Assembly (NCBI RefSeq): GCF_910592395.1
Contig: NC_088320.1
Span: 12,462,501 to 12,522,500, forward strand
Source: Lineus longissimus
Taxonomy: Eukaryota > Nemertea > Pilidiophora > Heteronemertea > Lineidae
Direction of reading: 5' to 3'
Length of the DNA stretch: 60,000 nt
Part shown: positions 24,165-35,916 of the stretch, one piece after another
Layout of the letters: each line of letters starts with the position of its first letter
Numbering within the stretch: position 1 is the first letter of the stretch
Program-made: the position numbers and the translations under genes
The notes under the pieces: model-generated
Seen by the model: only the letters and a program-made list of their open reading frames with translations
What the model was told of the DNA's origin: nothing
Databases searched by the model: none

Positions 24165-24473
24165 ATTTCGATCATAAAAACCGTCCCATATTGATGTATT
24201 TTCACCTAAACTTGACCAAACAATTTTTTTAAAGTTGAAAAATGTATTTTCCAACAAAATAATTTACCTCTGGGTGTTTATTTTTGTTTAAATGGCTTTT
24301 ATGTGATAATACACTTTTTACCTCTAAATTGCACACTTTGCTGAAAATGGCCCATAACTTCTTGGTTGGTTGACTAAAGAAGCACGACAAATGTTCAATG
24401 CATTTATCATGTTTATAGTTGAACGCAAACGGCGGTAGTAGGGTACACACAAAAAATATGGATGGACTCTCTG

Positions 24474-24983
24474 GGGAAGGTGTAAACTGCTGATGAATTT
24501 GCTGATGAGAAAATGCTGATGGCTACTCTATCGCCTTTAGCCGCCATCTTGGATCAGCAAAATCTAAATATTTGGGCCTGAGCGCGGACCAATTATTTTG
24601 GCCTGAAACTCGATGATATTGTCATTGTCATTCCAATAAAAAGTTATTTTGCAGAAGAATATGACTTTGACTTGTTAGAAATATCAAATTTGGAACAAAT
24701 ATGTTGATAATCTGCGAGATATGCGACCTAAAAGAAGAGTCTAAAAGCTGATCGGCGCACCTCGAAAACTTCAAAAAAATGCCGTCTACTCTTTGATCAA
24801 AAACACCCTTTCATACATATTTTTTTCTCTTTTCCTATTTACCACCTCATTAAATGGTTATAAAGTAGAATATACTAGAATTTGATTGCATAGTATTAAA
24901 AAAAAAGAAATGTCAAGCCACCAAACTTAGAGTTAGCCATCAGCATTTTCATCAGCAATTTCATCAGCAGTTTACACCTTCCC
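24474..24983. mobile_element. 510-bp MITE with perfect 9-bp target duplication
   Basis: The element starts GGGAAGGTGTAAACTGC and ends with the exact reverse complement. It is flanked by GACTCTCTG on both sides (24465-24473, 24984-24992). The inverted repeats run about 50 bp and contain three spaced GCTGATGA words. A 9-bp duplication is typical of Mutator-like elements, so I infer a MULE-type MITE. There is no coding capacity. Confidence 0.85.
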
Positions 24984-24992
24984 GACTCTCTG

Positions 24993-25950
24993 TAGGCATT
25001 TATCCGAAAAATCGGGACGCGATCTGTAACTTTCAAAATGTCACTCCATAATGTAGAATGAGGTTTTCCCCAAGATTATTCGGAGGGAAGAAGAAATATT
25101 TTGTCGGAGATCTGTGTGGCATACTGATGCTTTGTGTTCATAGATCGTGTAGAGTAGTATGATTTATGTGCGAGAAAGTTTGATCTTGTGTCCGAAATGG
25201 GGTGTTTTTGTGAGGTCGTGTTTTGCGAAAATCTGCTTCGTATACTGTTGTGCATTCAAAATGTCCGGAAAAGTGTTGCCATCCTTAGGGCCTCCGGCCT
25301 AGGACTTGACTTGACTTGACCTAAAAGAAATGCCAGTCATGTCTTTTCAATGGACCCCTTACAGGCATACCCTTGTTTACACCCACAACCTGGTCTTCAG
25401 GTAAAAGTGTAACAACATGTACAATGCGTGGTATGGTGGAATTTCACTTCCTACCTGGACACAAGGCCTGTTTGAAATTGACCAGCAGGTTACATGACCA
25501 AGGACATCCAGGACATATGTGGGACACCGAGTCCATAGCAAGGACTGTACAGTGTACTTTAAACTGAATGTTTACCTGGAGACAAGAATTTGTTTATCAA
25601 CAAGGGGGTGCCCGTAACTGGCCCATTCATGATTGTACTGCAAGGGCAACGCACCCGCCACACCGACGTACATCGATGTACTGATGGTGATGCACTGCCA
25701 GCCCGACCATGCTCATGCTGAATATACACACTGCATGCATGTGTAACGTTAGTCATATTGATCAATCATGATGATGACCTACGTGGACAGGCAGATAAAC
25801 TCATCTCCACCGGCATGGCGGTAGCTCAACCCAACATGTTACACGCAATGCCACACAATGTCGGCTTACATCCCATACTATAGTACATACCTGTGATAAT
25901 TTATTTATAAATCAACTGCAGGATGCCCCGATCAAGCGCCCCGATCAATG
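24993..25950. other. Intergenic or intron sequence without confident features
   Basis: Mixed unique-looking sequence with a short (GACTT)n tract near 25305. I saw no exon with good borders and no element ends. Confidence 0.3.
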
Positions 25951-25974
25951 CCACAAAATGTGCCCAACAGACTA

Positions 25975-26735
25975 ATATGTAATCTCCAAAAGCAGAGTTG
26001 ATATTCAATTTCAAATATTATCTCTCTGCCCGAATTGGCTTCCATTACACGTCTATAGCATGCATGAATGTACACAATGTACGAGGCAAGATTGCCCGAA
26101 CAAAATGCGGCAAATGTTGCGATTTACTAAAGATTTTCGAGTCTACTGTAATGTAACCATGTTGAATAACACTAAAGTGAATATTCATTCCCATTTTGAG
26201 TCGATAACAACTTTTCAAGGGCCAAAACTCACCTCGCTTCAAATCATCGTCTGCACCAGCCAACGCAGTAAACCTGATCACACAACAGTTTCTCAATACG
26301 CTACCGAAATAGTGCGCTAAAACCCCCTCGAAATTACTTTGTTGTAGGAAGAATTTCTTCAAACAAAGACTTGAAATGCAATACGACATATTGTTTTGAA
26401 TTTGGAATAAAAATATCGACAAACTGTCTTGTGGTTACACATTACTGTCACTGCGGAGGCGCATGTGTTAATACCTGACCATGACACGCGTATAGCATGT
26501 GCACCTCCATTGTCCTGAGAAATATCGATTAGGGAAATTACGCCGATCAGGAAGCAATCTCCAAAGCAGCGATCGATTCATTTCCAATCCCATTGCATTG
26601 CATGAAAAATGTACAATGAACGTGTCAATATTATTATCCACCAAAATGCAGCAGATTTGGCGAATTACTAAAGATCTTCTAGTCTGCTGTAATACCCTGC
26701 TGTTTGATGAAACGATGCTAAGTGTCTACTGATTA
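25975..26735. repeat. Diverged tandem duplication, offset about 550 bp
   Basis: The stretch from about 25978 to 26175 is repeated in diverged form at about 26551-26730. Shared words include AATCTCCAAA(A)GCAG and GATTTACTAAAGAT-like text followed by CTGTAAT. Between them, on the - strand, an open frame ends at a GTGAGT donor (26233) that could be an upstream exon of the gene at 18137, with weak support. Confidence 0.45.
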
Positions 26736-27039
26736 CCCGGGCTATTACCTTGTCCAGGTCCAAACTCCTACCATGGAGGTTCCAAGCTCCAACCATGGAG
26801 GTACCTCCATGCTCCTAATAATTCAGCCGACAAAAGGGAATATAGGCCTAGGGTAGGACTAGGAGCAGGGGGTTAATTGAGAGGTGTCCTGATTACTGAG
26901 GTGAAATTGAAAGGAAATGCCAAATTGGGAGCAAATGCAGTGTCCTTAATAGAGAGGGTTCCTGCTTAGTAGGAGAGAGTATTAACTGTAAGGCCTTCAT
27001 GGCTACGTTCATGGACCACCCTGTATATCCCTGGCTTCT

Positions 27040-27840
27040 GTTTACTTACAGTCTTCGACCAGGTTGTGAATCAAAGGCAGTCAACACTCTTACAGCCAGT
27101 GGCTCTTATTCACCTACTCGTCCTTACAACTAGATTGTGACACCAAAACAATATACAACCAACTCGACAAGAAGGTTACAAATTCGAGCACCAAGCTAAC
27201 AGTCGGGATGTGACTGCCCCCGTTTTCAATATTGTCTTTGCGACGAAGCTGTCACTCGAAAACAATAACTGACGGCCAGGTGTGAGTTAGTATTTATCGA
27301 TGTCCGAAAATTTATATGCTATGAATTGAAGACGACAGTCACCGTTCTGACAGCCATGCAGGTTGACTGCCTGTTCATCTTATTGTCATTGCAACATGGC
27401 TGTGATCGAAGATTCCAGAAAAATCACCTGACTGCCAGGTTTGTGGCTGCCTGTTCATCTTATTGTCATTGCGACAAGACTGTGAATTCAAGACAGCCTG
27501 ACAGTCAGGTTGTGACTTCGTATTTACCTGACTGTCCACAAGACAAGCTGTGAATCCACAACAATCACCTAACAGTCAGATTGTGACTTTGTATTCATCT
27601 CATTGTCCACACGTCAAGGCTGTCTGCTGAGACCGGTACAGTCACCCCGCAGCCTGGTTGTGACTCCGTATTCACCTTACTGTCCACTCGACAAAGCTGC
27701 GAATCATAGGCAATCCAGTGGGCAGTCACCTTGCAGCGATGTTCGTACCCATCTAGTCTAGCGACAAGTCTGTAAATTCAAGACAATTGCCTGACCGCCT
27801 GGTTGTGGCTTCGTTCATTATGATCGATTTTGAAGGATCC
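27040..27840. repeat. Minisatellite of about 70 bp, diverged copies
   Basis: Units contain GACAGTCAGGTTGTGAC, then TTCGTATT, CACCT, ATTGTCCAC and CGACAAGGCTGTGAATTC in order. Copies begin near 27060 and run to about 27830, with roughly ten units of variable length. Confidence 0.65.
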
Positions 27841-28554
27841 GACAACTTATTCTTACACAATTATGCTGGGCCTTTATTAGTTGGATTTATCTATCAGCCG
27901 AATAGGCAGACGAATAGGCAGACGTTACATTTCACTCCTCACGCGTGTCAGTCGCCTCACGCCTCATCTTCACTCCTCACCCCTCACTTTCCCAACGTCA
28001 CATAGGGTTCACGTTTACTCGTTCACTAGGTGTTGCACGGGTGTGGTCATGAGGTCACGTTGTTGTTGTCATCATGAGCAACGGACGCGCAGGCACTGGC
28101 CAAGGTCGGTGTCTGTGCCGGTATGGTAAAACCTCCACCCAATGGATGACCCCTCCCTCTGTATTGCGTGTCATGAATATAAAGTTATTGGTCTCCAAGT
28201 GTCCAGTTAAATAGTGCTGCTTAATCACCCTGTTGTTGGGGCGCATGCCATATCGGGGGGGGGGGGGGATACAGCAGCCCCTTTGATAACCTATACGAAG
28301 AACTGTTTTTAATTGCATAAGGATGTCCTATGCAAGTTCCAATGTACTGAAAATGTTAGCGCTCCCTATGAGATCTAACCCATGGGGGTAATTGGAGGCA
28401 ACATATTTCAGGGGCTCTGTGTTGGTTTTTAACTTGTTCATCCCCTCATTTTCATGGAAGCACTATCGGATTAATACGGCAATGGTTGTGTGTGCTGTAG
28501 TAGGGTAAAAAAAAACTCCCACTGTTGCACAAAATACACGCCGATGTTGGAGGA

Positions 28555-29192
28555 AATTTTCCCTTGAAAGTGCGACTATTCCAAATAAAGTTTAATGATC
28601 GCCGACGTGATAATCAAACTATGGGCGAGACGGACGGAGTCGCTCCTTGGTTGTGACGCTGTCTTTGTCTGTTTTATTGGGATCATTAGTTGGATAAGAT
28701 TAGTGACAAATCTGCGATGCAAATCTGTGATGATTTGTCTGGCGACATTGCCCTTGACGAGGTAGCGGATGTCGTCAACATATAGTATTTGGATCGGAGT
28801 CGCTCCTTGGTTGTGACTTTGTCTTTGTGTTTTATTGGTTACGCCTTACGCTCGACCAGGTTTAAATATGCAAATTTTCCCTTGAAAGTGCGACTATTCC
28901 AAATAAAGTTTGATGATCGCCGACGTGATAATCAAACTATGGGCGAGACGGACGGAGTCGCTCCTTGGTTGTGACGCTGTCTTTGTCTGTTTTATTGGGA
29001 TCATTAGTTGGATAAGATTAGTGACAAATCTGCGATGCAAATCTGTGATGATTTGTCTGGCGACATTGCCCTTGACGAGGTAGCGGATGTCGTCAACATA
29101 TAGTATTTGGATCGGAGTCGCTCCTTGGTTGTGACATTGTCTTTGTCTGTTTTATTGGTTACGCCTTACGCTCGACCAGGTTTAAATATGCA
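28555..29192 (+). repeat. Two-copy tandem duplication, 318-320 bp unit
   Basis: 28555-28872 is repeated at 28873-29192 with only a few differences. Both copies begin AATTTTCCCTTGAAAGTGC and end at CCAGGTTTAAATATGCAA. Each copy also contains an internal near-repeat, GGAGTCGCTCCTTGGTTGTG, twice. The high identity points to a recent event. Confidence 0.85.
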
Positions 29193-29756
29193 ACTCAGTG
29201 TAATTTATCACTGTCATCCTATCAGAAGGAAATTGTGTGTGGCACGACACGGTGACCCACATATTGTGTATGACTGGCTCTTTCACGTCACCTCCAGATC
29301 TCATGTACATTGTTAAGAGTGTGAATCGGCTTGACTCATTATGCTTCATGGTTCGAAATCTCGGGGGCCGAATTAAATGTGCGCTGTTGAAGAAGTCACA
29401 CTCTCACAATTACATGATTAGGCCTACTACTTCATAGTTAGGTAGCTCACAATAATGTGTTTAGCAAGATTAAGATTCCGTACGTAAGCGATAGCGGTAA
29501 CGTCGAAGACGTCATAGGCTACCCGTCTTATACCAATCAATCTTGAAACTTATTAGAGGCGCTAATTTCGTTCCTTACAATTGAATTCTAATTTTGGCAC
29601 TGTGCGAGTTTGGTCTTGTACTATACTTTATTAGACCGATGGGCTGTGACGTCATTAACGTTACCGTTAGCGTTAAAGTACGATGTCTTAACATCTCTAA
29701 TCATAGCCTACTTAATGTCCTATAACATGTAGGCCTACTGGTGTAACATCTGTGGT

Positions 29757-29935
29757 TGTCCCGGTGTAAAAGTAGAAAGTGTCCCCCCTGGTAAAAGTGT
29801 CCGGGCCTATTGTATTCTGACAGATTATGGCATATGGTTCTAAAGAGACCATGACCGTCAATAGCTCAGCGCATAATAGAATCCTTTGTTCCCGGACATT
29901 TTATCCTGGGACATTTTAAACTTCTACACCTGCCC
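29757..29935. mobile_element. About 175-bp MITE, copy 1
   Basis: The ends are inverted repeats of one another (CCGGTGTA..AAGTGTCC at left, GGACATTTTAAACTTCTACACC at right), each with a doubled GTGTCC-type word. An inverted second copy lies at 48888-49065, which shows dispersal. Target duplications were not resolved. Confidence 0.6.
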
Positions 29936-30137
29936 CCATGTGCCTGTGTTCGGGGGCAATGGATTTTTTTGTGTCCAGAAGAAACACTGGTACATTGGTG
30001 ACGCTCACAAATGAGTGTTCGGGGAACACTGCCATATAGAAACACTCACATACATTACACCGACAATAGGTTTTGTGCGAGCGTCTGTAGGCCTACTGTG
30101 TTGGTAGTCTAGCTCATATATTAATATAGGCCGGGTC

Positions 30138-30662
30138 TATTTGGCAAGCCGCTCGCCAAACAGGCATCTTTTTTTGTTCTGTTTGGAGAGCCGCTTGCCA
30201 AACAGCACTAAAAAGCCACCCTGTTCGGCAAGCCGGGCTTGCCAAACAGGGCAAAAATACTACCCTCTTTGGCGAGCCGGAGAGGTTACAACATGTTGGC
30301 CAATCAGAGAGCAGTGACGTCATATTCGAATTTATATGCGCATATCTAACAATGGCCGACTTCCCGCTCTCGATTCAATTTCTGTTACTAAACTCGGGTT
30401 TTGATCAATAATCCATGAAGAAGCATGTACATGTACATGACTGTATAGATTTACAAAAAAAGTCATAAACGTGATTTAACTGATAAGCATGTTAAATGCA
30501 TTTATAGTGTGCATTTCTAAAGGCGTTTCACTGTAACTCCGGTGTTGCTGACCGTGTTGCCACAAATGATAATGAGCTCCTGGATGGTTGAATATGCATG
30601 AGTTCGGCTCTCCATCTAGGGCAGAAAAAAGGCGCTGTTTGGTGAGCCGGGCTTGCCAAATA
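30138..30662. mobile_element. 525-bp MITE made of TTTGGCAAGCC palindromes
   Basis: It starts TATTTGGCAAGCCGCTCGCC and ends in the inverse, GGCTTGCCAAATA, flanked by GTC on each side (30135-30137, 30663-30665). The same near-palindrome recurs inside at about 30178, 30219 and 30268. A 3-bp duplication suggests a Harbinger- or CMC-type MITE, though 3 bp can match by chance. Confidence 0.6.
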
Positions 30663-30665
30663 GTC

Positions 30666-31540
30666 ACTTCCATTAATATAAACACCTATTCAAACGTATC
30701 ATACGATATCTTGCCAACTCATACACCAAATGCAATACGGTTTTTAGCCTATTCTCAGAAAGCGTCCTGGGGACATACCCTAATTTGTGATGTGTGAGAG
30801 ACCATTTTACTTATGATTTTGAAATTTATTATACCTTGGACTGAGACGTTAATTGTGACATAACAAACATTAAATTCATATTAATATGAGCTAGACTGTA
30901 CATTGTAAAAATAAAAAATTAACGAAGTGGCTATGTACACATCAGACTGCTGTGTACGCATGAACAAGTTGGTTGCATGCACAGCAGAGGCAAATTAACA
31001 TAACCGCATCATCAGTGCTGTCAGCTGGAGAGAATTTTGAACATTCATTTTTGAAACTTTGTTGTTCTTGTCTTGACTTTGTGGTATTCTCAGACTGGTC
31101 AGGAAGCAAAAATCCTGTGCTATTCTATTCAACATTTGGACCTGCTAAATTGTTGTTTGCTGAATCTTTCTCCTTGATTCTTGAAACCTCAGGTGACAAT
31201 GGTCCCGTTGCGATTTTTCTGACCCCATTCTACATCTGGCTATGACCCCCAAGTAACTGAGGCGTATGGAGCCCCGGTTTTTTAATGGCATGTATGCCAT
31301 ATAACCAAAAAAGTTTCCTCCAGCCAGCGAAGTCTGCTGTGTACTCTAGACAATGCACGTACCTATACATTGTATACACAGCATGTTGTGTATTCAAGAG
31401 AAAATGTTGCTAGGATTCACAGCAGGTAGCATAAAATCGGAGGCGGGGCTTTATAATGAGCCTAATGAAGCTGTGAACATAAAATTACTGTCTGTTGCAT
31501 AAACAGCATGCTGTGTACATGTCCTCTTCCAAAAATTAAT
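30666..31540. other. Intergenic sequence without confident features
   Basis: AT-rich sequence with scattered ACATGTAC words. No gene or element ends were seen. Confidence 0.3.
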
Positions 31541-31855
31541 GTTCGTTCTTATATAGTGCTTTACACGGTACTGCCTCAAAGCGCTTTATATTCATACCCC
31601 AGCCTATAAATCCAGAAACCTTTCTGTAGAAACCAAGGAGAGCCCAATCCGTGCTGCTCTTGGACATTTCGGGCCAGTTGAAAGTACTGAGTGGCACTGG
31701 CCGAGCCTCGAACCCAGGACCTTCCGATGACAAATCGGACGCTCTTTCACTGTACCACTGCGCTTCCCGCGTACCTCTCATTGGAAGTTTTACCTCTAGT
31801 GTCCCTGTGATCTCAGCATGTTTTTGGTTATTGGAACTGGCCTCTGAAGCTGCAC
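31541..31855 (-). mobile_element. tRNA-derived SINE, copy 1
   Basis: On the - strand a tRNA-like head (about 31700-31780) has an A box-like AGTGGTACAGTGAAAGAGCG and a B box GGTTCGAGGC. A body follows, ending AGCACTATATAAGAACG at about 31541. Homology to copy 2 at 33814-33956 covers the head and the upstream flank with CATGCTGAGATCACAGG. It is not a functional tRNA gene, since the arms do not pair. Confidence 0.65.
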
Positions 31856-31859
31856 TATT

Positions 31860-32330
31860 TCCTGGTTGGGTGTATTACATACATTGTGTTACCTCGACAT
31901 GATCATCATATTTTGATAAATAAAAATAAAAATGAATTCATTTGATATATCATATTTTGTTCCTTGTTCATTAGTTTTATCTTCTTTGTTTGAAACGGAA
32001 ATGTCTCTTGCACGAACTGCAATTTGTACATAAGTCTCCACCTAAAACCTTGAAGCTGTGTGAGTTTTTTAAGGATTTTGCAGATACGACAAGGAGTTGA
32101 AAGTTAATTTATTCCTGCAATTTGGTTGTGACTTTGTCCTCAAAGATGGATTGGGGATAAATGGAAATAAAAGTTCAAAAATACTTTGGAATCGCTTTCC
32201 GTGAGACTTCGAACGTCGACACAGCTTATGAATATTTATTCGACCAACAAAATTTACAAGGTGCATTAATGAAATACATGATATTGATTGTGGTCGGGAG
32301 CAGAACAAGACCAGATTGGCCGCTTAATGC
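31860..32330. other. Intergenic sequence without confident features
   Basis: No exon, repeat array or element end recognised. Confidence 0.3.
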
Positions 32331-32457
32331 CTGCTCCCTTATGAATTACATGTAGTACAATGTTAATTATTATATACAGGATTTACAATTTAATTTACAA
32401 GACAGTTCTATTTTACAGTGAAGGAGTGAGTAATAACAGTTATAAGACGAAAAAAGT

Positions 32458-33130
32458 TTAACGAATGTCGCAAACATAGCAGTTGCGAATTTGGCACTTT
32501 TTATTATAGGAACCCAAAATTTCATTTTTGTAGTATGTTGAAAAGGATTTTAAACTAAAATTTGAGTGGAGTTTGTTTAGAGTTTGTTTTGAGAGAGAAT
32601 TATATAATTTAGTTAAACTGTATCGTGGTGTCATTTTGGCATATTCGTGTCTTACATTTGGTATTTTAAATTTATCATTAATTCTTGTGGGATAGTTATG
32701 AACATCACTGTTAAATGAGAAAAAATTGTGCATGAAGTACACTGGTAAATCCTTTTTTAAAAATCTATAGAGAAATTTTATTTCAATTAATTTGTGTAAG
32801 TCCGGTAGTTTGAGTAGTTTCAGCTTTATGAATAAAGGGTCAGTGTGACTAATAGGATGACTGAGAGTAATGGCACGAATAGCTTTCTTTTGTAATTTTA
32901 AAATTTCGTTGTGATCATAGCCCCAAGATAATATTTGATAGTTGAGATGAGCAGAGATAAGAGAGTGGTAAATCGTTATTAGAATTTTCTGTGGAATAAA
33001 ATGTTTTAAATAATTGATAATGCCGGTTGCCCTTGATATTTTTTTTGAAATATGATTTATATGTGAAGTCCAAGTAAGATCCTTATTTATAAGTAATCCA
33101 AGGAAGTTAAACGATTCAACACATTCGAGT
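32458..33130 (-). pseudogene. 5'-truncated non-LTR retrotransposon (C-terminal part of reverse transcriptase ORF)
   Basis: The - strand frame is open from about 33130 to the stop at 32458. It reads FLGLLINKDLTWTSHI..., then ILITIYHSLISAHLNYQ, LQKKAIRAIT, then VHNYPTRINDKF and a cysteine tail NCYVCDIR. These are the thumb/C-terminal blocks of a CR1/Jockey-type reverse transcriptase (HxxxxFLG, LYYSLIxPHLxY, LQKKAIR, HNYxTR). The catalytic fingers and palm and the endonuclease are missing, as expected for 5' truncation. It is an inactive remnant, yet the retained part has no stop. Confidence 0.75.
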
Positions 33131-33599
33131 TAAGGATGTACAGGATGACTCCGAAAAGTATCTGAAGGGCCAGACATGGAGAAGTTCTGTACGACCGGCC
33201 AGTTGGTCATATTGTTACAATCTTCCCTCCTATACAGCAGGATGTGAAGCCGCGATGTAAAGCACTTTAGTATTGAACGAGACATGTCGCAGACGGTCAA
33301 AAAGGAACGTTCTCGTGAGATTTATTATGGACCGCTATCTATATCTTCTTCGAATATTTTTGTGAGTAGCTTGTTACTTTCTGATCACACGCTATATATT
33401 CCCATGGCAGTTAAACCTTTGGGTATTGTACCCCCCCCCCATCATTGGGTACATGACGAGGTTGTACCTGCCAGGTACAAATTGTCAGGTTGAGTTGTCC
33501 CTATGGCCAGGTTTTGGCATCTAAACAGTGCAGTGAGCGGATAGAAGAGATGATGGAAAGGTTCGGATTTTGTCCAAGGTATTTCTTTGTGTTGTATCC

Positions 33600-33815
33600 A
33601 ATTCCACGCAAGTAATGGTAGATATGGGGCACAAGGGGGTGAAGACTGTCTTGTCTCGCTTGTGGAGGTACCTGGCCCGATTTAGTCTGGTTGTGATTTC
33701 CTCATCTCTCTCCTCGCCGTCTTTCGGTTTGGTTGTGACTGTCTTATCTCTCTCACTGTGGTGGCAAGACGGTGGGGTGCCATGCCCAATTCGGCCTGGT
33801 TGTGATTTCCTCATC
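33600..33815. repeat. Short repeat with about 110-bp period
   Basis: GGTTGTGATTTCCTCATCTC occurs at about 33689 and 33798, with related TGGTTGTGACTGTCTTATCTC between them. It adjoins SINE copy 2, so the SINE may have inserted into it. Confidence 0.4.
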
Positions 33816-33956
33816 TCGAACCCAGGACCTTCCGATCACAAATCGGACCCTCTTTCACTGTACCACCGCGCTTCCCGCGTACCTCTCATTGGAAGTTTTA
33901 CCTCTAGTGTCCCTGTGATCTCAGCATGTTTTTGGTTTTCGGAACTGGCCTCAGGC
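33814..33956 (-). mobile_element. tRNA-derived SINE, copy 2 (partial)
   Basis: The homology to copy 1 runs from TCGAACCCAGGACCTTCCGAT through the A box region to GATCTCAGCATGTTTTTGG. The body after the B box is replaced by the minisatellite at 33600-33815, so it is truncated. Confidence 0.6.
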
Positions 33957-34800
33957 GAAACCAAATTCTGAGACATCGTTAGAATGGAGTATTAAAACAT
34001 AAAGTTGGCACAGCTGTGCACAATACAACATTGTGTTTTGTATTTCCACCCGAAATACTGTACAGAACTATGGCTGTGACCTAATCTCAGCACAGGCAGA
34101 GAGACGTGAATAACATTTCTGTTTGGAGAATGCTTAACCTCATGACAACCACATGACAGAGTCATTTTGTGTGGACATTGTATATAACGACGATTAACAA
34201 AGCCAGGCTGCAACTTGTCCATATGTTTATGGATGTCCGCCAACAATAAAGGTATTCATCAGCACACAATCAGATAACAACAATTACTAGGCCTATACTG
34301 ATGATTATGTTTTTTTGACCCTGCCGAGTAATCTTTTAGGACTCAAAATAGTCCGTCAGTTTCCTGATATAATTCACTGAAGTGATACTGAATGGTTGGC
34401 AGTGATTATGATGTGATTTAATATCTTGCTGAAATGATGCGACATCGAGTAATAAGTTGCTATGTAGTCTTAGAAGACATTACCTATGGATCGGCAGCCA
34501 CGGTAGCTTGACATGATCTTGTGAACACTGCTGGAACAGTCGCCATCAGTACCGGCCAGCATGTGTTGCGATTCCTTTCCCAGCTGTCAGGAATACACTT
34601 GCATGAGGATGAAACACTGCTGGTTTCTATTTCATTCCATGTTCCAAGAGGACATAAGAAAATGACCGATAGCCTGTTTAATTTCTATCTTCGATGGTAA
34701 GAAGTTCATTGAGATGGTAATCGACAGGACTGGTGGGCACATTCGCCGATAGCAGTTGTGATTCTGTCCCAATCAATGGGAAAACACTTACATAAACACC
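33957..34800. other. Intergenic sequence without confident features
   Basis: No gene or element end recognised. Its last part leads into the 50-bp satellite with single diverged units. Confidence 0.3.
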
Positions 34801-35690
34801 GATAGGTTGTTACAATGTCCCTGTCTTAGCTTATGTTTTGCTTGTGTTTTACATAAGGACCGATGGGCTGTTACTGCATGTATGTCCCTGTCTTAGCTTA
34901 CGCTATACACAATGACTGATTATGTCCCCATCTTTGGCTGCACTAAACATAAGGACCGATAGGTTGTAAATGTGTCCCCATCTTAGGTTGCACTAAACAT
35001 AAGGACCGATAGGTTGTTACTATGTCCCCGTCTTAGGTTGCACTAAACATAAGGACCGATAGGTTGTTACTGTGTCCCCGTCTTAGGTTGCACTAAACAT
35101 AAGGACCGATAGGTTGTTACTATGTCCCCGTCTTAGGTTGCACTAAACATAAGGACCGATAGGTTGTTACTGTGTCCCCCATTTTAGGTTGCACTAAACA
35201 TAAGGACCGATGGGTTGTGACTATGTCCCCATTTTAGGTTGCACTAAACATAAAGACCGATAGGTTGTTACGATGTCCCAATCTTAGCTTACATTAAACA
35301 CAATGACCGATATGTTGTGACTATGTCCCCATCTTAGGTTGCACTAAACATAAGGACCGATAGGTTGTTACTATGTCCCCATTTTAGGTTGCGCTAAACA
35401 TAAAGACCGATAGGTTGTTACTATGTCCCCATTTTAGGTTGCACTAAACATAATAACCGATAGGTTGTGACTATGTCTCCATTTTAGGTTGCACTCAACA
35501 TAAGGACCGATAGGTTGTTACTATGTCCCCCTCTCAGCTTACATTATACACAATGACCGATGTTGTGACTATGTCCCCATCTTAGCTCATGCTATACACA
35601 ATTAACGATAAGTTGTACTTATGTTACTATGTCCACGTCTTAGGTCACGCTAAACATAAGGACGACCGATAGGTTGTGACAATGTCCCCG
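34800..35690 (+). repeat. 50-bp satellite, about 17 units
   Basis: The unit CACTAAACATAAGGACCGAT-AGGTTGTTAC-TATGTCCCCG-TCTTAGGTTG repeats with an exact 50-bp period at 34941, 34991, 35041, 35091 and 35141. Units diverge toward both ends. Central units differ only at one or two bases. Confidence 0.85.
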
Positions 35691-35916
35691 TCTTTGACAC
35701 GAGTACCTGATGTGTCTTTTGAAGAACGATACGTGTTTTGTCAAACTTAAAGGTTAAATGCCAAAGTTAGGCCTAATCTTAATCAAAGTACATCAGGATA
35801 ACCTAGGTAAGTGGGGTGCTGAGTAATGAATCCCATTTCAGGTGGGGAACTTTGGGAAGTTGACCACTTAGGGTTTTATTGCACTTAAGTTAAGAACTTT
35901 TATGAATATGGGCACA

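Larger units (their letters stand above)
19259..24357 (-). mobile_element. Second autonomous DNA transposon (ends only partly defined)
   Basis: An intact transposase gene (23028-20030) is flanked on both sides by copies of GTAACAAAAAAGAC. A diverged inverted match lies outside these arrays (GATTTTCAGCAAAGTGT at 19264 against ACTTTGCTGAAAAT near 24338). MITEs adjoin both sides (18711-19173 and 24474-24983), so the outer ends may have been obscured. The true boundaries and target duplication are not resolved. Confidence 0.6.

Noticed and set aside
31690-31780. tRNA gene
   Set aside because: Promoter boxes are present but no cloverleaf forms, and a second dispersed copy exists; it is a SINE head.
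34800-35690. CRISPR-like regular repeat
   Set aside because: The 50-bp units abut directly with no unique spacers, so it is a satellite.
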